From Acidobacteria bacterium RIFCSPLOWO2_12_FULL_66_21 (GTDB taxonomy: Bacteria > Acidobacteriota > Vicinamibacteria > Vicinamibacterales > 2-12-FULL-66-21): a stretch of 64,000 nt of DNA. Of the stretch, positions 43,933 to 55,247 are shown in pieces (the stretch's first letter is position 1; each line of letters begins with the position of its first letter). Location of the stretch: NCBI GenBank assembly GCA_001767455.1, contig MELC01000014.1:1-64000 (forward strand), given 5' to 3'. A program made the translations under genes and the position numbers. Under the pieces are notes generated by a model, which ran no database searches, was not told where the DNA came from, and saw nothing but the letters and a program-made list of their open reading frames with translations.

Positions 43933-45294
43933 ATGTCCCTCAACTATTTGGCCACCCGCTTTACCTGTTCCTGGCCGTGGAGCACGATGGTGCTGCTCTG
44001 CGACGGCCGGATGGTGTGCGGGTGTGCGGATCCGTATGCCAAACGGGTGCTCGGCGACGTGCGCGCGGAACGGGTGTCCGCGATCTGGACCGGCGCGCGC
44101 GCGGCCGGCCTCCGGCAGGACCTGAACGGCGGCGGATCGAAGTTCTGCGGCGACTGCCCGCTGAAGCTGCCGCTCAGGAAGGACGAGGCGCCGCCCCGGC
44201 GGTCGCTCGACGTCCCGGCGCTCCCCTCGCGGCTGTACGTCGAGTGCACGGCGGCCTGCAACATCTCCTGCGCGCAGGCGTGCTGCGCGCCGGAAACGGG
44301 CATCACACGCACGCGCCAGGCCGGCATGCTGGATTTCGATCTGTTCCAGCGTGTCGTCGACGAGGCCGGCCCCGCGCTCGGGCGCGTCGACTTCTTCAAC
44401 TACGGCGAGACGTTCCTCCACAAGCGCGCCGTCGAGATGTGCGAGTACATCAAGAGCCGCTTTCCTCACATCTACCTGTACACCAGCACGAACGGCCTCG
44501 CCCTGACCGAGCCGCAGGTCCGGCGGCTCGTCGCGTCCGGGATCGACGAAGTGACGTTCTCGATCGACGGCGCGACGCCCGAGAGCTACGTCAAGTACCG
44601 TCAGCGTGGAGATTTCTCCAAGGCCATCGCCACGCTCACGGCCGCCGCGGACGAAAAGCGCCGCGCGGGACGCGACGTGCCGTTCATCAACTGGCGCTAC
44701 ATCCTGTTCGCGCACAACGACAGCGACGAGGAGATGGCCCGTGCGCGCAGGATGGCGGAGGACATCGGCGTCGATCGTCTGTGCTGGGAGCTGACGGATC
44801 ACCCGGAGGAGATGTACTCGCGGCGGTTCGTGCCGGACACGCCGGACCTCGCGGCGATCGAACACGAGGTGTGGGACGCCAACAATCTCGGCAATGCCAT
44901 CCCCGGCGCAACGCCGCGCGCGGAGATTTCCGTGGACCGGGTCCTGCCGATCCTGCCCATCATCGCGCGCCGCGGGCGGCAGACGACAATCGCCACGGTG
45001 GTCCGGAACGCGTCGACGCGCCCCTTTCCCGCGCAGGCGAGCTACGGCCGGCGGCTGGTCCGGCTCGGCGCCCAGCTCTGCGCCGCCGACGGAACCGTCA
45101 TCAACCGCGACTACGAGCGCGCCTGGCTGCCCGAAGCCCTCCAACCGGGCGCATCGGCGCAGGTGCCCATCACGCTCACCGCTCCCGCCACGCCGGGACG
45201 CTACGCCTTGAAGTTCGATCTCGTCAGCGAAGGGATCGACTGGTTCGAGGCGTGCGGGTCACCGACGACGGTGAAAGCGCTGGTCGTGATCTGA
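43933..45294 (+). CDS. Radical SAM protein with N-terminal SPASM-like domain
   Basis: A 453-residue protein from ATG 43933 (MSLNYLATRFTC). Residues about 12-75 look like a SPASM cluster domain (CSWPW, LLCDGRMVCGCADPY, AIWTGARAAGLR, FCGDCPLKL), which normally follows the catalytic core. The core (about 90-310) has VECTAACNISCAQACC, whose cysteines are spaced CX3CX3C rather than CX3CX2C, then FFNYGETFLHK, YTSTNGLAL and VTFSIDGATPESY. The C-terminus (about 330-453) is an Ig-like domain (ATVVRNASTRPFPAQASYGR, LPEALQPGASAQVPITL). The substrate is unknown. Confidence 0.85.
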   Translation: MSLNYLATRFTCSWPWSTMVLLCDGRMVCGCADPYAKRVLGDVRAERVSAIWTGARAAGLRQDLNGGGSKFCGDCPLKLPLRKDEAPPRRSLDVPALPSRLYVECTAACNISCAQACCAPETGITRTRQAGMLDFDLFQRVVDEAGPALGRVDFFNYGETFLHKRAVEMCEYIKSRFPHIYLYTSTNGLALTEPQVRRLVASGIDEVTFSIDGATPESYVKYRQRGDFSKAIATLTAAADEKRRAGRDVPFINWRYILFAHNDSDEEMARARRMAEDIGVDRLCWELTDHPEEMYSRRFVPDTPDLAAIEHEVWDANNLGNAIPGATPRAEISVDRVLPILPIIARRGRQTTIATVVRNASTRPFPAQASYGRRLVRLGAQLCAADGTVINRDYERAWLPEALQPGASAQVPITLTAPATPGRYALKFDLVSEGIDWFEACGSPTTVKALVVI

Positions 45295-45387
45295 GAAATT
45301 GGTGAATTGGTGAATTGGTGAATTGGTGAATTAGCTGGTTGGCGAATCGGTGGAATTCACCAATCCGCCAACCCACGAATTCACCAG
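45295..45387. repeat. Facing GGTGAATT arrays between convergent genes
   Basis: Four tandem GGTGAATT octamers (about 45300-45333) face inverted AATTCACCA units (about 45353-45386) between the radical SAM and lpxC stops. A bidirectional terminator function is plausible. Confidence 0.8.
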
Positions 45388-46305
45388 CTAGTTGGCGAGC
45401 CGTGCGGCGCTTGTCGCGGGAACCGCGACCGGGACGCCCGCCACCGGCACGTCGACGGGCGCCTCGACGAGCCGCCACGCATCCGCCTCTTCGAGGATTT
45501 TCGCGGCAAACGCGGTATGCAGCGCGTGGCCGCCGCGATGCGCGACGAGGTGCCCGATCACCGGATGACCGACGAGCGTCAGGTCGCCGATGACGTCGAG
45601 GATCTTGTGGCGCACGAACTCGTCCTCGAACCGGAGCGTGTTCAGGACGCCGGTCTCGCCCAGCACGATCGCGTTGTCGAGCGATCCGCCCAGCGCCAGG
45701 CCGCGCCGGCGCAGCATCTCCACTTCCTTGAGGAACCCGAACGTCCGCGCGGGGGCAATCTCCTCGACAAAGCTCTCTTCGGTCACGCGCATCGTCCGCG
45801 ACTGGTGCCGGAGCAGGGGATGATCGAAGCTGATGCTGTAGGTCACCTTGAAGTGATCCGAGGGATACAGCGCAATCCGCTTGTCACCCTGGGTGAGCGC
45901 GATCGGACGGAGCACCTTCAGATACCGGCGCGCCACCGGCAGGCGTTTCACGCCCGCTTCGTTGACGATCAGGTAGACGAAGGGCGCCGCGCTGCCGTCC
46001 ATGATCGGCACTTCGGGAGAATTGAGCTCCACGATGACGTTGTCGATGCCGAGCGCGGTGAGCGCGGCGAGCAGGTGCTCGACGGTCTCGACCGACACGG
46101 CTTCGCGCGTCAGGCCGGTCTGATACTGGATGCCGCCCAGATGTGTAACGGTGGCACGAATTTCGAGTCCGCCAAGATCGGATCGCTGGAACCGAATCCC
46201 GAAGTCCGCGGGGGCCGGCTTGAGCGACAACGTGACCTTGTTTCCGGAATGAAGACCGATTCCGGAGCAGGATACAGGTCGACGAAGGGTGCGCTGCGCG
46301 TTCAT
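45388..46305 (-). CDS. lpxC: UDP-3-O-acyl-N-acetylglucosamine deacetylase
   Basis: Committed step of lipid A synthesis, which shows this is a Gram-negative cell. 305 residues with the first Zn ligand His in SVETVEHLLAAL (about 78), VPIMDGSAAPFV, RTFGFLKEVEML and the second Zn motif HKILDVIGDL (His/Asp near 236-240), then GHLVAHRGGHALH. The last 20 residues (VPVAGVPVAVPA) are a low-complexity tail. Confidence 0.97.
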   Translation of the reverse strand: MNAQRTLRRPVSCSGIGLHSGNKVTLSLKPAPADFGIRFQRSDLGGLEIRATVTHLGGIQYQTGLTREAVSVETVEHLLAALTALGIDNVIVELNSPEVPIMDGSAAPFVYLIVNEAGVKRLPVARRYLKVLRPIALTQGDKRIALYPSDHFKVTYSISFDHPLLRHQSRTMRVTEESFVEEIAPARTFGFLKEVEMLRRRGLALGGSLDNAIVLGETGVLNTLRFEDEFVRHKILDVIGDLTLVGHPVIGHLVAHRGGHALHTAFAAKILEEADAWRLVEAPVDVPVAGVPVAVPATSAARLAN

Positions 46306-46455
46306 GACCTCTTTATCGAAAGTGGGCGAGCCAACCCCAGCTCAGCAAAGCGCCTGCCACCTTCTCCCCGACAGGAAGCATAACACCTAAATCACTGAAT
46401 TCACTGAGGCTTGCCGCTCGAGGTCACATGCAGGAGGGGTTCTCAAAACGAAGCC

Positions 46456-46477
46456 GCTGTGGTCGTCCGACCACAGC
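46456..46477. terminator. Hairpin between uvrA end and lpxC
   Basis: A perfect 10-bp stem GCTGTGGTCG / CGACCACAGC with a 2-bp centre. On the minus strand GTTTTG follows after 6 bases, so it is a reasonable terminator for uvrA. Confidence 0.5.
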
Positions 46478-46526
46478 CGCAACCAATGCAAGTGTGGCTA
46501 TGATACCACAGTGACTTTTCCCCTTC

Positions 46527-49382
<2,856 letters not shown>

Positions 49383-49479
49383 AGCTACAGCAGCAAAATA
49401 CCCGGGAAGCCCAAACGAGGATTTTACCACGCGGGCGGGCACAAACACATGAGGTGCCCGCGGATCGACTCCCAACGCC

Positions 49480-49537
49480 CAACCTCCAACTCCCAATCTC
49501 CAGTTTGGGAATTGGGAATTGGGAGTTGGGAGTTGAC
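49480..49537. repeat. Facing GGGAGTT/GGGAATT heptamer arrays
   Basis: CCAACTCCCAATC units (49480-49503) face GGGAATT, GGGAATT, GGGAGTT, GGGAGTT heptamers (49507-49534). They form an inverted pair in the gap between uvrA and the permease stop. Confidence 0.8.
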
Positions 49538-49550
49538 AGTCCGATCTGCG

Positions 49551-51026
49551 TTAGCGGCGGAGGCGGCTGTGCGTCATGCCGTAGACGAAGTACAGGACCA
49601 GGCCGATGCCGAGCCACACGAGGAAGCGCTCCCAGGCCTGGTACGGCAGCCCGACCATGATGAAGAGGCACGCCGCCGTGCCCAGGAGCGCCACCGGCCA
49701 GATCAGCGGGACCCGGAAGGGACGCGGCCGCTCGGGTTCCTTCACGCGCAGCACCAGGACGCCCGTGCACACGAGCGCAAACGCGAACAGCGTCCCGATG
49801 TTCGTCAGATCGTACGTCTCCGCGGCATCGCCGACGAGCGACGCCACCGCCACCACGATCCCGGTGACGAGCGTCGTCGCATACGGGATGCGGCGCGTCG
49901 GGTGGAGCTTCGCGGCCCACTGCGGGAGCAGACCGTCGCGCGCCATCGCGAAGAAGATGCGCGGCTGCCCGTACTGGAAGACCAGCAGCACCGCGGACAT
50001 CGAGACGACGGCCCCCAGGGCGACGATCCAGCCAACCGCGTTGAATCCGGCAAGCTGCAGTGCCTTGGCGAGCGGATCCGCGACCGCGAGCTCCGTGTAA
50101 GGCACCATGCCGGTCAGCACGAAGCCGACGATGACGTATATCGCCGTGCAGATGGCGAGACCGCCAAGAATCCCGATTGGCAGGTTTCTTTGAGGGTCTC
50201 TCGTCTCTTCGGCAGCCGTGGAGATCGCGTCGAACCCGATGTACGCGAAAAACACAATCGCCGCGCCCTGGTGGATGCCGCTGAAGCCGTTCGGTGCGAA
50301 CGGATGGAAGTTTGCCGCATGCAGGTGCGTGGCGCCGACGAAGACGAACAGCGCCAGCGCCGCGAGCTTGATGGCCACCATGATGTTGTTCGCGGTGGAG
50401 CTTTCCTTCGCGCCGCGCAGCAGCAGCCACGTGATGACCATCACGATCCCGAAGGCGGGGATGTTCACCAGGATTGGGATGCCGGCGATGCGCGGCGCAC
50501 TGTCGAGCAGACCGTGAACCGCGGGATCGGAGCTGAGAAGCGCCGTCCGGTACCCGGTGCTGATCCACGCGGGGAGGTTCAAGCCGAAGCCCGCGAGCAG
50601 CGTTCGGAAGTAGTCGCCCCAGGAGATCGCGACCGCGACGTTGCCGACGGCGTACTCGAGAATGAGGTCCCAGCCGATGATCCAGGCCACCAGCTCGCCG
50701 AGCGTCGCGTAGGAGTACGCGTAGGCGCTCCCCGCCTGCGGGATCATGGCCGCGAGCTCGGCGTAGCAGAGCGCCGCCAGGGCGCACGCGCCGCCAAGGA
50801 GCAGGAACGAAAACACCAGAGCCGGCCCCGCGCCGAGGCGGACGACATGTCCCGCGGCATCGGTCTGTCCCGCGGCCGCCGTTCCAATCGCGCCAAAGAT
50901 GCCGGCGCCGATGACCGCGCCGATCGCGAGCATGATGAGGTCGCCCGCCCCCATCACGCGCTTCAGGGAGTGCTCGCTGTCGGGCAGCAGTTCGGCAATC
51001 GGCTTCCGTCGAAAAAGTTGGTTCAT
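49551..51026 (-). CDS. APC-family cationic amino acid transporter
   Basis: A 491-residue, 12-plus-helix permease of the cationic amino acid transporter group. It begins MNQLFRRKPIAELLPDSEH, typical of this group, then LAIGAVIGAGIFGAIGTAA (TM1), YAELAAMIPQAGSAYAYSYA, FFAYIGFDAISTAAEETRDP and PYQAWERFLVWLGIGLVLYF. ATG 51026 is chosen over an upstream frame. It is not a close copy of the permease at 8455. Confidence 0.9.
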   Translation of the reverse strand: MNQLFRRKPIAELLPDSEHSLKRVMGAGDLIMLAIGAVIGAGIFGAIGTAAAGQTDAAGHVVRLGAGPALVFSFLLLGGACALAALCYAELAAMIPQAGSAYAYSYATLGELVAWIIGWDLILEYAVGNVAVAISWGDYFRTLLAGFGLNLPAWISTGYRTALLSSDPAVHGLLDSAPRIAGIPILVNIPAFGIVMVITWLLLRGAKESSTANNIMVAIKLAALALFVFVGATHLHAANFHPFAPNGFSGIHQGAAIVFFAYIGFDAISTAAEETRDPQRNLPIGILGGLAICTAIYVIVGFVLTGMVPYTELAVADPLAKALQLAGFNAVGWIVALGAVVSMSAVLLVFQYGQPRIFFAMARDGLLPQWAAKLHPTRRIPYATTLVTGIVVAVASLVGDAAETYDLTNIGTLFAFALVCTGVLVLRVKEPERPRPFRVPLIWPVALLGTAACLFIMVGLPYQAWERFLVWLGIGLVLYFVYGMTHSRLRR

Positions 51027-51075
51027 GGTCGGGCGCTGAAAGAACGGTGAAGCGTACCCGCGGCCGCCGGTGGAA

Positions 51076-52101
51076 TCAAGCACTTCCCGCGGGCAGCAGT
51101 CCCTGCACGTCGACCGCCACCTTGTAGACCGTGTCGCTCGAGGCGAGGACGAGTCCGCCGCGCGGATCGAACGCGAGACCGATCAGGCCGCCTTCCGACA
51201 CCACCGCTTCCGGCTCGTGCGGCCGGTCCGGGCTGACGCGGTAGACGCCGCCGCTTCCCGCGAGGCTGTCGACGACGTACAGATTGCCCTGACGGTCGAA
51301 CGCCAGGCCCTGCGGGCGGCCGAACCCGTCGCAGAAAATCTCGACGGCCCCGGCCGGCGAGATGCGGTACACCGGATCGCGCGCGCCCAGCGTCGGCGCC
51401 GTCACGTACAGCCGGCCATCGGGCCCGAACGCGAGGTGAAATGCCGCCACGCTCGGCGGCAGGTGCGCGAACGCCGTGGCGTGTCCGCCTTCCACCCGCA
51501 GGACCGTTCCCGATCGATCGCCGACGTACAGCGCGCCATCCGGCCCGAACGCGATCCCGCAGGCGACCCCGAGACCCGTGGCGATGGTCGTGACCGTGCC
51601 GTCTTCCTCGACGCGGTGGACCGCGCCGTCGAACCGGCTGGACACGTGGAGACGCCCTTCGCTGTCGAAGGCGAGAGACGTCGGGTTCGCCAGGTCCGCC
51701 ACGAACGGTTCGCGGGAGCCGTCGCGCCGGACGATGTAGATCGCAACCGGCGCCTGCTGGCCGCGGGAGCCGCTGAAGGTGACATAGAGATTGCCGTGAA
51801 TGTCGAAGGCGGGGTTGTCGACCTGATGGAGGCCGGTGGCGAGCGGTGCGCCGACCTCGACGTACACCGTTTCGCCCGGCACTTCATCGATGCGCACCGG
51901 CGTGTGGCCGCCTTCGAGTCCCGCGGGCACCAGCGCCGTCAGCGCCGTGGCCGACGCGGTCGTCAGCCGCGCGGCGGCGCCTCCGATGAGGACGTGTGGC
52001 AGTCCCGGATCGACGACGAACCCCGAGCCGGAGATCGTCACACGCCCGCCCTCAACGGCCCACAGCGGCCGTACCCCGGAGATGTGCATGGGCGAGGGCA
52101 T
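51076..52101 (-). CDS. IPT/TIG plus NHL-type beta-propeller protein
   Basis: 341 residues. Residues about 6-75 form an IPT/TIG Ig-like domain (VRPLWAVEGGRVTISGSGF, RLTTASATALTALVPAG). Residues about 90-335 contain five or six NHL/SMP-30-like blades (NPAFDIHGNLYVTFSG, SLAFDSEGRLHVSSRFDGAV, IAFGPDGALYVGDRSGTVL, LAFGPDGRLYVTAP). No signal peptide is visible, so it may be cytoplasmic. Function unknown; the propeller may be catalytic or a binding platform. Confidence 0.8.
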   Translation of the reverse strand: MPSPMHISGVRPLWAVEGGRVTISGSGFVVDPGLPHVLIGGAAARLTTASATALTALVPAGLEGGHTPVRIDEVPGETVYVEVGAPLATGLHQVDNPAFDIHGNLYVTFSGSRGQQAPVAIYIVRRDGSREPFVADLANPTSLAFDSEGRLHVSSRFDGAVHRVEEDGTVTTIATGLGVACGIAFGPDGALYVGDRSGTVLRVEGGHATAFAHLPPSVAAFHLAFGPDGRLYVTAPTLGARDPVYRISPAGAVEIFCDGFGRPQGLAFDRQGNLYVVDSLAGSGGVYRVSPDRPHEPEAVVSEGGLIGLAFDPRGGLVLASSDTVYKVAVDVQGLLPAGSA

Positions 52102-52106
52102 GGAAC

Positions 52107-52643
52107 CTAGCTGTCGTCGAGTTCCATGTTCCAGTAGAAGTAGTCGCGCCAGCTGTCGGGAGCGTTCTTGAGGCCCACCGTAATGCGGATCGCGGGTGCC
52201 TTGTCCGGACGCCTGGGGACGCGGACGAGGTGCATGCCGGCTTCAGCCGGCGTCCGCCCGCCCTTCCTGCGGTTGCACGACACGCAGCAGGTGACGATGT
52301 TCTCCCAGTCCTTCCGGCCTCCCTGCGCGACCGGCACGACGTGGTCGAACGTCAGGTCGGAGGTCGAGAACACCTCGCCGCAGTACTGACAGGAATGGTC
52401 GTCCCGCGCGTAGATGTTCGCCCGCGAGAAAGGCACGTAGTCGATCCTGCGCTTGATTTTGATGTAGCGCAGGAGGCGAATGACCGAGGGGAGTTTGAAG
52501 CTGAACGACACCGAACGGACCTCTCTGTGGTCGTACACAGAGATGACCTCGACCTTCCCCTGGCACCACAGCGTCATCGCTTTTTGCCAATGGACGACCT
52601 TGAGCGGCTCGTACGTCGCGTTGAGCAGGAGCGTTTGCTCCAT
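52107..52643 (-). CDS. HNH endonuclease
   Basis: 178 residues. The N-terminus has LLLNATYEPLKVVHWQKAMT, typical of a widespread chromosomal HNH group. The zinc-HNH core follows: CQYCGEVFSTSDLTFDHVVP (with the catalytic DH), GGRKDWENIVTCCVSCNRRKGG cut around the second Cys pair (about 85-130). Its cellular role is not known. It starts upstream of the NHL-type gene, which begins 5 bp after its stop. Confidence 0.88.
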   Translation of the reverse strand: MEQTLLLNATYEPLKVVHWQKAMTLWCQGKVEVISVYDHREVRSVSFSFKLPSVIRLLRYIKIKRRIDYVPFSRANIYARDDHSCQYCGEVFSTSDLTFDHVVPVAQGGRKDWENIVTCCVSCNRRKGGRTPAEAGMHLVRVPRRPDKAPAIRITVGLKNAPDSWRDYFYWNMELDDS

Positions 52644-52749
52644 AGAAGACTCGAGTCATTGTGCCCGATGGGCCTGCGGGCTGTCAAGACGGTGACGCGC
52701 GTAACAGGATTGTTTGCAGCGGCTTAGGGCGAATCGGCAGCCGACCCAG

Positions 52750-52801
52750 AAGGGGGACAGCCACACTTCCCGCTACAGGAAGTCTGGCAGTCCCCTTTTT
52801 T
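52750..52801. repeat. GGGGGACAG-type hairpin with T-run
   Basis: A 21-nt left arm beginning AAGGGGGACAGCC (52750-52770) pairs with a right arm GGAAGTCTGGCAGTCCCCTT (52778-52797), followed by six T. It looks like an intrinsic terminator on the plus strand but lies between two divergent genes, so it is more likely a mobile palindromic repeat or insulates against read-through. Confidence 0.65.
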
Positions 52802-52845
52802 CTGCTGGAGGGGGGTGCCGGCTCGGCCGATAAAATGGGACGCCC

Positions 52846-53355
52846 ATGGCCCGCGCTCTCGTCATCCTCTTCGCGTTGGGAACCGCCGCGTGCGTGTCGT
52901 CGGGCGCCGTCCCGCGCCCGTTTCCGTCTCCCGGCACGCCGGCCGCTTCACCGGGCGCGGCACCGGCGGCCCGGCCGGCCGCGAGCCGCGACGGGTACTC
53001 GATCGCGGGCACGGCGCTGTCGTTCCGCGGCGCGCCGTACCGCAACGGCGGAGCCGACCCCGCGGGGTTCGATTGCAGCGGGTTCGTTCACTACGTTCTC
53101 GCGCGGCACGGGATCGCGGTCGGACGGACCGTGAGCGAGCAGTATCGCGCCGGGCACTCCGTCGAGGCCGCGCGGCTGGAGCCGGGAGATCTTGTCTTCT
53201 TCAATACGAGCGGGACGGGACCGTCACATGTGGGCGTCGCCATCGGCGGAGACGAATTCGTGCACGCGCCGAGCTCGACGGGTGAAGTGCGTGTCGAACG
53301 CCTCGGGTCGAGCTATTGGGCCGGACGGTTCGTCGGCGCCCGCAGCTTCAAGTGA
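52846..53355 (+). CDS. NlpC/P60-family cell-wall lipoprotein peptidase
   Basis: 169 residues. The lipoprotein signal MARALVILFALGTAAC is followed by a Pro/Ala linker. The NlpC/P60 domain (about 48-169) has catalytic Cys in GFDCSGFVHYVL (near 77), first His in GPSHVGVAIG and second His in FVHAPSS. It probably cleaves peptidoglycan stem peptides at the outer membrane. The only plus-strand gene between 45388 and 64000. Confidence 0.9.
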   Translation: MARALVILFALGTAACVSSGAVPRPFPSPGTPAASPGAAPAARPAASRDGYSIAGTALSFRGAPYRNGGADPAGFDCSGFVHYVLARHGIAVGRTVSEQYRAGHSVEAARLEPGDLVFFNTSGTGPSHVGVAIGGDEFVHAPSSTGEVRVERLGSSYWAGRFVGARSFK

Positions 53356-53358
53356 GCG

Positions 53359-54171
53359 TCACGCCGCGCAGTACCGCCCCTTGCGCGTGAGCCGCCGGGT
53401 ACTGCTGTCGGTGAACTGCCGGATGTGCAGGTCGTCTTCGGTGTAGCGCACCGGCTGCGTGAGCGGCTTGAGGCGCTCGACCTTCACCGCCGCGTCCGGC
53501 ATCGGCATGTCCACCGCCTGCATGTAGCGCTGCGGGAACGACGGGAAGTTGCTGAACGTCGTGGAGACGACGCCGCCCTCCTTCGCGTTGAGCGTGTCGA
53601 AGTCGTGCTTCAGGAAGTCGTACAGCGCCGGACTGGGGTTCGACGCCAGGTAGCGCGTCACCATTTCCGCGACATCCTCGTAGAACATCGGGCCGTGCGA
53701 GCGAGGGGAGTTGGTGCCGTCGGCGCGCGCGACGCGCCGGATGCCGCTCTCGTCGGGATCGATGTGATACAGCTCGTGCACGATCGTGTCGAGCTTCGCC
53801 AGCCACGGCGCCGCGCCGGGATACAGAGCGCTCTTGCGGGACCGCTCCAGCGACTGATCGCAGAATCGCGGCAGCACGAACGAGATGAGGTATTTGACGC
53901 GCGTGAGGCCGACGCGCACCTCCGGAGACTTCGTGATGAACCACTCCGAGCGCCGCGTCAGCTCGCCCGTCGCGCGATCGCGCCAGTAGTAGTACCCCGG
54001 CTCGCTCTCGGGAATGGTCATGCAGTGACACGTGGCGAAGGCCCCTTCCGCTTCGGTCCGTCCGAACCGCGCGAAGACGAGCACTTCCTTCAGATCGATG
54101 AAGGACAGGCGCGGTGTCCGCTCGACGATGTCCTGCATCAGGAGCGCGATGCGCTCGGTGTAATTGATCAT
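53359..54171 (-). CDS. Putative zinc metallopeptidase (HELYH)
   Basis: 270 residues from ATG 54171 (MINYTERIALLMQDI). The central LDTIVHELYHIDPDESG holds a HExxH zinc motif (about 130-150), and FYEDVAEMVTRYLASNP lies about 45 residues later and may offer the third ligand. SEWFITKSPEVRVGLTRVKY and LPRFCDQSLERSRK precede it. I do not recognise the family. A longer upstream frame is rejected because a strong promoter lies within it. Confidence 0.75.
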   Translation of the reverse strand: MINYTERIALLMQDIVERTPRLSFIDLKEVLVFARFGRTEAEGAFATCHCMTIPESEPGYYYWRDRATGELTRRSEWFITKSPEVRVGLTRVKYLISFVLPRFCDQSLERSRKSALYPGAAPWLAKLDTIVHELYHIDPDESGIRRVARADGTNSPRSHGPMFYEDVAEMVTRYLASNPSPALYDFLKHDFDTLNAKEGGVVSTTFSNFPSFPQRYMQAVDMPMPDAAVKVERLKPLTQPVRYTEDDLHIRQFTDSSTRRLTRKGRYCAA

Positions 54172-54261
54172 GCCGACACACGCCGGCCGGGCAAGCGACC
54201 GCCCGGCGGACGTCCTTGTCGCTTCAGGGGGAGCTGTCTTTGATGCTGAAACGTTGCGCCG

Positions 54262-54291
54262 ACTATAAAGACTGTGAGGATCGCCTGTCAA
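54262..54291 (-). promoter_or_regulatory. Sigma-70 promoter of the HELYH gene
   Basis: On the minus strand: TTGACA (54291-54286, perfect), an 18-bp spacer and TATAGT (54267-54262). Start near 54255, giving an 84-nt leader to the ATG at 54171. Confidence 0.7.
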
Positions 54292-54331
54292 GGTGAACAG
54301 AACATCTTTTAACTGCTGAGATGCCAGCGGC

Positions 54332-55195
54332 TTACGGATTTCCGGCACCACCCCCGCGGCCCTTCGGATCGGGTGGCTTTGGAGGGGGAATGACCTCCCC
54401 GGGAAGGGTGGTCGGCGGGCCCGGCGCGGGCAGGTCGGGCAGGGGCTGAACGGCCGGGATGGGATCGGTCGGTGCCGCCTGCATGAGTGGGGCGGCGATC
54501 ACGGGCGGCGGCGTCTTCGCGCCCATGCGGCGCATGATCATCGCTTCGCGGCGCCGCAGGTACGCGGACGGACGGCCCGGGTTGAGCACGTGCGGGTTGG
54601 CGATCGCGGCCGCGAGCAGCGCCGATTCCTGTCCGTCCAGGTCGGCCGCGGATTTGCGAAAGTAGGTTCTCGCCGCCGCTTCCACTCCGTAGATCCCGTC
54701 GCCCCACTCGATCACATTCAGATAGAGCTCGAGAATCCGCTGCTTCGACAGCTCCGCCTCGAGCCGGCGCGCGATCAGGAACTCCCGGATCTTGCGGATC
54801 GGATTCTTCGACGGCGACAGGTACAGGTTCTTGGCGAGCTGCTGCGTGATGGTGCTGCCCCCGCGCGCCAGCTGCATGCGCTCCCAGTTGATCTCCATCG
54901 ACTCCCTCATCTGCTCGAAGTCGATGCCCTCGTGCTGCCAGAACGCGCTGTCTTCCGTGACGAGGACGGCGCGTTTGAGGTTCTGGGAAATCCGCGCGTA
55001 GCCGATCCAACGCTGATCGCGGCGCGGCACTTCGCCTTTCGCGTGGGCCTGTCTCGCGCGCAGCTCCATGAAGGCGGTCGTGGGCGGATTGATCGTGCGC
55101 AGGCCGCGCACGTCGGGCAGCGTCAGGTAGACGTACGCGGCACAGCCGAACCCGATCCCGAACAGGGCAAGGATTGCCCTGCCGAATTTGCGCAT
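54332..55195 (-). CDS. mtgA: Monofunctional peptidoglycan glycosyltransferase
   Basis: 287 residues. One N-terminal membrane helix (ILALFGIGFGCAAYVYLTLP) is followed by a GT51 domain: catalytic Glu in VTEDSAFWQHEGID (about 83-96), GGSTITQQLAKNLYLSPSKN and second Glu region RRLEAELSKQRILELYLN. The C-terminal 60 residues are Pro-rich (PPPKPPDPKGRGGG). It polymerises lipid II without a transpeptidase domain. ATG 55195 gives the membrane anchor. A TATAAT box lies at 55202-55207 on the minus strand. Confidence 0.93.
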   Translation of the reverse strand: MRKFGRAILALFGIGFGCAAYVYLTLPDVRGLRTINPPTTAFMELRARQAHAKGEVPRRDQRWIGYARISQNLKRAVLVTEDSAFWQHEGIDFEQMRESMEINWERMQLARGGSTITQQLAKNLYLSPSKNPIRKIREFLIARRLEAELSKQRILELYLNVIEWGDGIYGVEAAARTYFRKSAADLDGQESALLAAAIANPHVLNPGRPSAYLRRREAMIMRRMGAKTPPPVIAAPLMQAAPTDPIPAVQPLPDLPAPGPPTTLPGEVIPPPKPPDPKGRGGGAGNP

Positions 55196-55247
55196 ACCTA
55201 CATTATAGGGGCGCGAGCAACGAGGAACGAGCAACGAGCAACGACTA

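Noticed and set aside
46453-46512. tRNA or small RNA between lpxC and uvrA
   Set aside because: Only simple hairpins are present; no cloverleaf or T-loop consensus is seen.
49390-49420. Promoter for uvrA from a TAAAAT box
   Set aside because: No -35 element at acceptable spacing was found on the minus strand.
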